Shown here: positions 5,462 to 10,736 of the stretch, piece after piece
Layout: each line of letters opens with the position of its first letter
Position numbering within the stretch: the stretch's first letter is position 1
Assembly (NCBI GenBank): GCA_017551215.1
Contig: JAFZMA010000111.1
Span: 1 to 10,736 of the forward strand
From: Bacteroidales bacterium
Lineage (GTDB): Bacteria > Bacteroidota > Bacteroidia > Bacteroidales > UBA932
Length of the DNA stretch: 10,736 bases
Direction: 5' to 3'
Made by a program: the position numbers and the translations under genes
The notes under the pieces: model-generated
The model's input: only the letters and a program-made list of their open reading frames with translations
Told to the model about the DNA's origin: nothing
Database searches by the model: none

Positions 5462-8194
5462 ATGTCAGAAGAGAGGGAAGATATCATTCAGGAAAGTGAA
5501 GTCAATCAGGAGCCGCAAGGCAAGTTTTCAAAGCTGATTAAGGAGGGGGAAAACAAATACAGATTGCCCGGGATGTACAGGAACTGGTTTCTGGACTACG
5601 CTTCATACGTAATCCTGGACCGTGCCGTACCGCATATAGACGATGGACTCAAGCCGGTGCAGAGAAGGATTCTGCACGCCATGAGGAAAATCCACGACGG
5701 CTCCCTGACCAAGGTTGCCACCATAGTGGGAGAAACCATGAAATACCATCCGCACAGCGACTCGTCCATAAAGGATGCGCTGGTCCAGATGGGGCAGAAG
5801 AACCTGCTTATAGACTGTCAGGGAAACTGGGGCAACACAATAACCGGAGACGAGGCCGCAGCAGGAAGATACATAGAGGGAAGGCTCTCCAATTTTGCCT
5901 TGGAGGTGGTGTTCAATCCAAAGACCACAGAGTGGATGAACTCATATGACGGCAGAAACAAGGAACCTATCACCCTGCCGGTCAAGTTCCCGTTGGTTCT
6001 CTATCAGGGAGCGGACGGAATTGCCGTTGGAATGAACTGCAAGATCCTGCCGCATAATTTCAACGAACTCATAGACGCGTCCATAGCTTTCCTCAGGGGA
6101 GAGGAATACCATCTCTATCCGGATTTCCCTTCCGGAGGAATTATGGACGTGAGCCGCTACGCAGACGGAAAAAGAGGAGGAAGGATAACTGTCAGGGCGA
6201 GAATCGTAAAGACAGACAAGAAGACCATCAAGATAACCGAGCTACCGTTCGGCAAGAATTCCGGAAACATTCTCCAGAGCATTATCGCCGCAAACGACAA
6301 GGGAAAGATCAAGGTCCGCAAAGTTGAGGACCTGTCCAGCAAAAAGGCGGAAATCGTAGTTACCCTTGCGGCGGGAGAATCTCCGGACAAGACCATAGAC
6401 GCTCTCTACGCCTTCACAGACTGCCAGGTTACAATCAACCCGAACACCTGTGTAATCAAAGATAACAAACCGCACTTCCTCACTGTGTCTGAAGTGCTGG
6501 AATTCAGCACACTCCGCACAAAGGACCTTCTAAAGAAGGAACTTGAGATCAAACTCGGCGAACTGGAAGACACATGGCATTCCCTCTCCCTGGAAAAGAT
6601 CTTCTTTGAGGAAGGCAAGTACAAGATGCTGGAAGAAAAGAAACTTCGCAGCTGGGAAAGCCAGATCAACGAGATTCACAAGGCCTTGAAGGTTTACGAG
6701 CCGCTTCTTCACCAGAAGGTTACAAAGGAAGATGTTCTTAAACTGGTAGAAAAACCTGTTAGGAAAATTTCCCGTTTCGATATCAAAGAGTGCAACGCCA
6801 AGATAGACAACGTAGAAAAGGAGATTGCACAGGTTCACCATGATCTCGAGAATCTTACAGAGGTTACCATCGATTATTTCCAGAGTCTTAAGGAAAAATA
6901 CGGAGAAGCCTATCCGCGCTGCACGGAAATCTCCAATCTGGAGACCATTCAGGTTGCAAGGGTTGCGGTTGCAAACGCCAAGCTGTATGCGAACTTTGAG
7001 GAGGGCTTCATAGGAATGGACCTCAAGAAAGATGACAACGCCCAGCTGGTTTGCAACTGCTCGGACATAGACGACATTATCGTATTCCTGAACAGCGGCA
7101 AGTATCTGGTTACCAAGATATCGGACAAGGCTTTCGTGGGCAAGGGAATCATCCATGCCGCTGTCTTCCAGAAGAACGACCTGAGGACTATCTACAACGT
7201 CATTTACAGAGACGGAAAGTCCGGCAACAACTATGTCAAGAGGTTTGCCGTTACCTCCGTTACCAGAGACAAGGAATACGATGTGACACTCGGCACTCCA
7301 AACTCCAGGATACTCTGGTTCACCGCAAACCATAACGGCGAGGCCGAGACTGTGAGGGTAAATCTACGTCCAAGGCTCAAACTCAAGAAGCTGAACTTCG
7401 ACTACGACTTTGCCTCTCTTGCTATCAAGGGCAGAACCTCCAGGGGAAATCTCCTCAGCAAGAACCCTATCAGCAAGATTACGCTCAAGGCCAAAGGCGG
7501 CTCCACTATCGGAGACAAGCCTCTGTGGTTTGATACGGATGTCAACCGCCTCAACGAGGACAAGAGAGGAACCTACCTTGGCAAGTTCAAGGACGAAGAC
7601 CGCATACTCGCAGTTTACAAGAACGGTACATATTCCACTACAACCCAGGATCTTAACAACCACTACGAGGGAGATCTCATCAAGGTGGAGAAGTTCGATC
7701 CGGCAAAGGTTTACGCTGCCGTCTATTACGATGCAGAGTCCCAGAAATTCTACCTCAAGAGGTTCAAGTTCGAACTCAACAACAACGCGTTCAATCTCTT
7801 CATCAGCGAGGCTCCGGGCTCATATCTTCTGGCCCTGACTTCCTCTGTCGGCAGCCAGATTGTCATCCAGTTCGGCGGCAAGCACGAGGGTCGCGGAAAC
7901 GAGGCCATTGCTGTAGACAGTTTCATCGCCGAGAAAGGATGGAAGGCAAAGGGCAAGCGCCTTACCCAATACGAGACGGAGAAGATTGTGCTCATAGAAC
8001 CGCCTGTGCTTGAGGACGATGACGAGGACTTTGAATTTGAACCGCAGGCAGACGAAGACTCCCCTGCAACTGGTTCTACAAATGAAGAAGATGCTTCCGA
8101 CAATGTTTCTACTGACATTCCGGAAGACATCGATTTTCCTGAGGAAGACTCTCAGGACAACTGGAACGGAGAAGACGAGCCAACCCTCTTCTAA
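5462..8194 (+). CDS. parC: DNA topoisomerase IV subunit A (ParC)
   Basis: ParC forms the DNA-breaking subunit of the type IIA topoisomerase that unlinks replicated chromosomes; its ParE partner is not in the window. The protein has 910 residues. ATG 5462 (MSEEREDII) is chosen over the in-frame TTG at 5438, which falls in the promoter. The breakage-reunion domain (about 30-480) includes DGLKPVQRRIL (61-71), the quinolone-determining segment YHPHSDSSIKDALVQ (95-109), and the presumed catalytic tyrosine Y137 in AAAGRYIEGRLS. The EPITLPVKFPLVLYQGADGIAVGM region is of Bacteroidota ParC type rather than GyrA. A coiled-coil-rich section precedes a beta-pinwheel C-terminal domain (about 490-830) that lacks a clear GyrA box. 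The tail (850-910) is strongly acidic and ends TLF. Assignment as ParC rather than a second GyrA rests on these features and length. Residues near the active site depart from the form I recall in Bacteroides: HPHS for HPHG, and AAAG for AAAP. Confidence 0.93.
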   Translation: MSEEREDIIQESEVNQEPQGKFSKLIKEGENKYRLPGMYRNWFLDYASYVILDRAVPHIDDGLKPVQRRILHAMRKIHDGSLTKVATIVGETMKYHPHSDSSIKDALVQMGQKNLLIDCQGNWGNTITGDEAAAGRYIEGRLSNFALEVVFNPKTTEWMNSYDGRNKEPITLPVKFPLVLYQGADGIAVGMNCKILPHNFNELIDASIAFLRGEEYHLYPDFPSGGIMDVSRYADGKRGGRITVRARIVKTDKKTIKITELPFGKNSGNILQSIIAANDKGKIKVRKVEDLSSKKAEIVVTLAAGESPDKTIDALYAFTDCQVTINPNTCVIKDNKPHFLTVSEVLEFSTLRTKDLLKKELEIKLGELEDTWHSLSLEKIFFEEGKYKMLEEKKLRSWESQINEIHKALKVYEPLLHQKVTKEDVLKLVEKPVRKISRFDIKECNAKIDNVEKEIAQVHHDLENLTEVTIDYFQSLKEKYGEAYPRCTEISNLETIQVARVAVANAKLYANFEEGFIGMDLKKDDNAQLVCNCSDIDDIIVFLNSGKYLVTKISDKAFVGKGIIHAAVFQKNDLRTIYNVIYRDGKSGNNYVKRFAVTSVTRDKEYDVTLGTPNSRILWFTANHNGEAETVRVNLRPRLKLKKLNFDYDFASLAIKGRTSRGNLLSKNPISKITLKAKGGSTIGDKPLWFDTDVNRLNEDKRGTYLGKFKDEDRILAVYKNGTYSTTTQDLNNHYEGDLIKVEKFDPAKVYAAVYYDAESQKFYLKRFKFELNNNAFNLFISEAPGSYLLALTSSVGSQIVIQFGGKHEGRGNEAIAVDSFIAEKGWKAKGKRLTQYETEKIVLIEPPVLEDDDEDFEFEPQADEDSPATGSTNEEDASDNVSTDIPEDIDFPEEDSQDNWNGEDEPTLF

Positions 8195-8232
8195 GATTTG
8201 CTGGTGAAGGAAAGCCTAAGCACTGCTGATTT

Positions 8233-8847
8233 ATGATTATTGCTTTATGTGGATTCATGACCGCCGGCAAAACACTGGCCGGTAAAGCCCTGGCTGAAAA
8301 GACAGGAATGAGGCTCATTGACCTTGACCAGTACATAGAGCAGAAAGAAGGTTTGGATATGGAGTCCATCTTCAGGGAGAAAGGAGAGGAATACTTCAGA
8401 ATGGCGGAAGAAGCATCTCTGAAAGAAATAATTGACCGCACATCTCCGAAAGAAACAATTGATGATGCATTTCCAAAAGAAACCATAGCAAATGCTTCTC
8501 TTAAAGAAACTAGCATTATACTTTCCTTGGGAGGTGGAACCCCAATGAATCCCGCTTGCAGAGCCCTCTTGAAAGAACGCACCAAGTGCTTCTTCCTCAC
8601 CTGCTCTCCCAAAGTCCTGGCAGAGCGTATGCTACTCCTCCAGAACGGCCGCCCTCTGGTCAAAGCCCTCCTTGCCGAGCACCCAAACTCTAGCCCCGCA
8701 GAGCAACTCCGCCTTCTGGAAACCTGGGCCACCCAAAAACTCCAGGAACGCCTCCCCCTCTACCAAGCCTGCTCCATCCAAACCATTGACACCTCCAACT
8801 GGGATGTCAATTCAATAACCGCCCAAATCCTCAGCAACATTTATTAG
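8233..8847 (+). CDS. aroK: Shikimate kinase with an internal repeat insertion
   Basis: Shikimate kinase phosphorylates shikimate to shikimate 3-phosphate using ATP, the fifth step toward chorismate and the aromatic amino acids, in the cytoplasm. The 204-residue protein has the Walker A loop GFMTAGKT (7-14), the shikimate-contacting LIDLD (28-32; D30, D32), R56 in YFR, the GGGTP loop (100-104), the lid arginine in NGRPL (R140) and a late arginine in ERLPLY (R173). All expected catalytic and binding residues are present. It is about 30 residues longer than the usual 170-175. Most of the excess is a tandem repeat at residues 62-97, between the shikimate-binding helix and the GGG loop. The start follows the parC stop by 38 bases with no promoter box visible, so it probably rides on the parC transcript; a purine run AAGGAAAG (8208-8215) is rather far upstream. 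Its stop overlaps the convergent recJ stop by 4 bases. Confidence 0.92.
   Translation: MIIALCGFMTAGKTLAGKALAEKTGMRLIDLDQYIEQKEGLDMESIFREKGEEYFRMAEEASLKEIIDRTSPKETIDDAFPKETIANASLKETSIILSLGGGTPMNPACRALLKERTKCFFLTCSPKVLAERMLLLQNGRPLVKALLAEHPNSSPAEQLRLLETWATQKLQERLPLYQACSIQTIDTSNWDVNSITAQILSNIY
8416..8523 (+). repeat. Four-copy 27-base in-frame tandem repeat inside aroK
   Basis: Four consecutive 27-base units start at 8416, 8443, 8470 and 8497. Each opens with TCTC or TTTC, shares the core AAAGAAA, and encodes nine residues: SLKEIIDRT, SPKETIDDA, FPKETIANA and SLKETSIIL. By eye, units 1 and 2 match at 20 of 27 bases and units 2 and 3 at 19 of 27; unit 4 matches well only in its first half. The unit length is a multiple of three, so copy-number change would keep the frame. 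Confidence 0.85.
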
Positions 8848-10607
8848 AGGGTGGTGTCTTTGCCCTCGCGGATGTCTTTGATTCTGAGCTGGATGTTAGC
8901 GATGCTGGAGCGGTAGAAGTTCTCGGCGATGCTGTAGCAGATGTCCACAGGTTCACCGGCTGCAAGATGGTCGAAATACTCGCTCATGTTGAAGGCAATG
9001 GCGCTGAGTGGACGGAAGGAATCAGCTTCCTGGATGAGCTCCAGTTTGAGGTGTCCGCCGCGGCCGTCGATAGGATTGCCAACGACCCGGCCGTTGCCGT
9101 TATCGTAGACGCTGGTGGTCATGAATACCGGAGACTGGTTGCCCGGACCGAACGGCTGGAACATGTTCAGCAGACGGAAGAAACGTGGAGTTATCTGCCT
9201 GAATTCCAGGAAGGCGTCTATGTTGATTATAGGAGTCAGAATCTCCTTTGTAATGTTCTTTGTAACAATCTCCTCGAACCTCTGGCGGAAGATTTCCAGG
9301 TTCTCTTCCTTTAGCGTAAGTCCGGCGGCGTAAGTATGCCCGCCGAAGTTCTCCAGAAGATCCGCACAGCTTTCGATGGCGTCGTAAAGGTCGAACCCAG
9401 CAATGCTTCTGGCGGAACCGGAAACAAATCCGTTGGAAGATTTAGTAAGCACTATGGTCGGACGGTAGAAGGCTTCCACCAGACGGCTGGCAACGATTCC
9501 CACAACGCCCTTATGCCATTCCGGATTGTAAACCACGGTAGAGTTCAAAGTGCTGAACTGCGGATGGTTACGCACTATCTCTATGGCCTGCTGGGTGATG
9601 GTCCTGTCTATGCTCTTGCGCTCGTTGTTATGGTCGTTGATTTCCTTGCCGATGCGGTTCGCCTCCGCAAGGTCGTCTGAAATCAGAAGGTCCACGGCCA
9701 TACGACCGCTCTCCATTCTGCCGGCAGCGTTGATTCTCGGGCCAATCTTGAAGACCACATCGTCTATAGTAATCTTGTGCTTCTCCAGGCCGGAGAGTTT
9801 TATCATGGATAGAAGTCCTTTCCTCGGCGATTCGTTAAGCCTCTTGAGACCGTAGTATGCCAACACCCTGTTCTCTCCCGTAACTCCCACAAGGTCAGCC
9901 GCAATGCTCACTGCCACAAGATCCAGCAGCGGTTCAATCTCCTCAAACGGAATACCATATCGCTGAGCATAAGCCTGAACCAGCTTGAATCCCACGCCGC
10001 AACCGGAAAGGTCGTCGTAAGGATAGTGGCAGTCTTCTCTCTTCGGGTCCAGCGTTGCCACTGCAGGAGGAAGCTCTTCTCCAGGAAGATGGTGATCGCA
10101 GATGATGAAGTCTATGCCCTTGGTGGAGGCGTACTTGACAGCTTCTCCTTCCTTGATTCCGCAGTCCAGGGCAATTACAAGAGAGCACTTTCTTTCAGCG
10201 GCCCAGTCCACTCCGTAGAATGAAATGCCGTAACCCTCGTCATATCTGTCCGGGATGTAGTAGTCTATGTTGGCGGTGAGGCGTCTGAGGAAAGAAAATA
10301 CCAGAGAAACTGCGGAAGTGCCGTCTACGTCATAGTCTCCGTAAACCAGAATCTTCTCCCCGCTCCTGACAGCCTTGTGAACCCTCTCAACGGCAGCCTC
10401 CATGTCCTTCATAAGGAACGGATCGTGCAGCATGGAAAGGGATGGATGGAAGAATTGGCGAACCTCGTCAGAGTTCTTTATTCCCCTCTGGACCAATAGA
10501 TTGGCAAGGACCTCGTCAATTCCAAGATCCTGTACCAGCTGCCGGGTGTAAATAGGATTTCCCGGCTCCCTGACAATCCATTGTTTTTCCCTGCTCTTAA
10601 CTACCAT
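8844..10607 (-). CDS. recJ: Single-stranded-DNA-specific exonuclease RecJ
   Basis: RecJ degrades single-stranded DNA 5' to 3' in recombination, mismatch repair and fork processing. The 587-residue protein shows the full DHH/DHHA1 layout: VYGDYDVDGTSA (88-99) with metal-binding D91, D93 and D95, ALDCG (146-150), CDHHLPGEE (170-178), the RINAAGRM motif (291-298), then the DHHA1 segment with GSARS (397-401) and GGHTYAAGL (422-430). The FGPGNQSPVF stretch (486-495) begins the C-terminal OB-like domain. Length fits the family's usual 560-600. The ATG at 10605-10607 is supported by a -7 promoter box about 18 bases upstream and by an N-terminus (REKQWIVREP) that resembles known RecJ starts. It is a single-gene unit, divergent from lysS and convergent with aroK, whose stop it overlaps. 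Confidence 0.97.
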   Translation of the reverse strand: MVVKSREKQWIVREPGNPIYTRQLVQDLGIDEVLANLLVQRGIKNSDEVRQFFHPSLSMLHDPFLMKDMEAAVERVHKAVRSGEKILVYGDYDVDGTSAVSLVFSFLRRLTANIDYYIPDRYDEGYGISFYGVDWAAERKCSLVIALDCGIKEGEAVKYASTKGIDFIICDHHLPGEELPPAVATLDPKREDCHYPYDDLSGCGVGFKLVQAYAQRYGIPFEEIEPLLDLVAVSIAADLVGVTGENRVLAYYGLKRLNESPRKGLLSMIKLSGLEKHKITIDDVVFKIGPRINAAGRMESGRMAVDLLISDDLAEANRIGKEINDHNNERKSIDRTITQQAIEIVRNHPQFSTLNSTVVYNPEWHKGVVGIVASRLVEAFYRPTIVLTKSSNGFVSGSARSIAGFDLYDAIESCADLLENFGGHTYAAGLTLKEENLEIFRQRFEEIVTKNITKEILTPIINIDAFLEFRQITPRFFRLLNMFQPFGPGNQSPVFMTTSVYDNGNGRVVGNPIDGRGGHLKLELIQEADSFRPLSAIAFNMSEYFDHLAAGEPVDICYSIAENFYRSSIANIQLRIKDIREGKDTTL

Positions 10608-10624
10608 AATTATAGCCTAGGTTG

Positions 10625-10632
10625 CAAATTTA
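10625..10632 (-). promoter_or_regulatory. Bacteroidota-type -7 promoter element for recJ
   Basis: On the minus strand this reads TAAATTTG, an exact match to TAnnTTTG, placed 17 bases before the recJ start codon. The implied leader is only about 10 bases. No good -33 element is seen. Confidence 0.5.
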
Positions 10633-10659
10633 GTTAATATTTATCTCATAAAAAAATGT

Positions 10660-10667
10660 TACCTTTG
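10660..10667 (+). promoter_or_regulatory. Bacteroidota-type -7 promoter element for lysS
   Basis: TACCTTTG is an exact match to TAnnTTTG and is followed by CCC; it lies 19 bases before the ATG at 10687. An A-rich run (10649-10656) precedes it. A -33 TTTG at standard spacing is not evident. Confidence 0.6.
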
Positions 10668-10686
10668 CCCGGTAATATAAAAACCT

Positions 10687-10736
10687 ATGGAACTTAATCT
10701 TAACGAACAGGAACAAAACAGAAGGCAGAGCCTTCA
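10687..10736 (+). CDS. lysS: Probable lysyl-tRNA synthetase, first 16 codons (3'-truncated)
   Basis: The visible N-terminus is MELNLNEQEQNRRQSL. It resembles the start of Bacteroidota class II lysyl-tRNA synthetases, in which a short leader is followed by a SEQE-I-RR-SL type helix. The enzyme charges tRNA-Lys. Only 16 complete codons are in the window, so the call rests on this short match plus a good promoter box directly upstream. Another protein with a similar Gln/Glu/Arg-rich start cannot be excluded. Confidence 0.6.
   Translation, partial: MELNLNEQEQNRRQSL

Noticed and set aside
6530..7333. A 267-residue open frame on the minus strand inside parC.
   Set aside because: It is antisense to a well-conserved topoisomerase region and has no recognisable motif; long antisense frames are expected from codon use.
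1..10736. A hidden defence island, prophage, CRISPR array, integron or transposon.
   Set aside because: Every long frame is accounted for by a recognisable chromosomal gene, intergenic gaps are under about 80 bases, and no transposase, integrase or spaced direct-repeat array is present.

Overview
The window looks like ordinary chromosomal DNA from a member of the Bacteroidota, most likely Bacteroidales. Four things point there: promoters with the Bacteroidota -7 element TAnnTTTG (four matches in the intergenic gaps), weak or absent Shine-Dalgarno sequences, a TonB-family C-terminal domain of the Bacteroidota type, and a topoisomerase IV subunit A ending in TLF. Base composition is near balanced by eye, which would suit an uncultured gut or rumen Bacteroidales lineage, but I cannot name the genus. 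I see no RNA genes, insertion sequences, CRISPR arrays, phage genes or integration sites. No gene-free stretch exceeds about 80 bases.

Layout, left to right. (1) The 3' part of a TonB-like energy transducer gene on the + strand (2-487). (2) A three-gene minus-strand operon transcribed as rluB-like pseudouridine synthase (4080-2860), era (2837-1899) and a secreted M64-family metallopeptidase (1894-491). (3) A plus-strand run of a MacB/FtsX-type ABC permease (4151-5410), parC (5462-8194, with its own promoter) and shikimate kinase aroK (8233-8847). (4) recJ on the minus strand (10607-8844). (5) The first 16 codons of a probable lysS on the plus strand (10687 onward). Divergent promoters lie between rluB and the permease and between recJ and lysS. 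The two convergent junctions are very tight: a 3-base gap at 488-490 and a 4-base overlap at 8844-8847.

The genes serve core functions: ribosome maturation (rluB-like, era), chromosome decatenation (parC), single-strand DNA degradation in repair (recJ), aromatic amino acid synthesis (aroK), translation (lysS), and envelope or secretion work (TonB, ABC permease, M64 peptidase). I found no new defence, mobile or biosynthetic system. The most unusual signals are within genes: a four-copy 27-base tandem repeat that lengthens shikimate kinase, non-canonical residues in the quinolone-determining and active-site region of ParC, in-frame charged insertions in Era and the M64 peptidase, a basic repeat tail on the pseudouridine synthase, and short inverted repeats over two promoter/leader regions.
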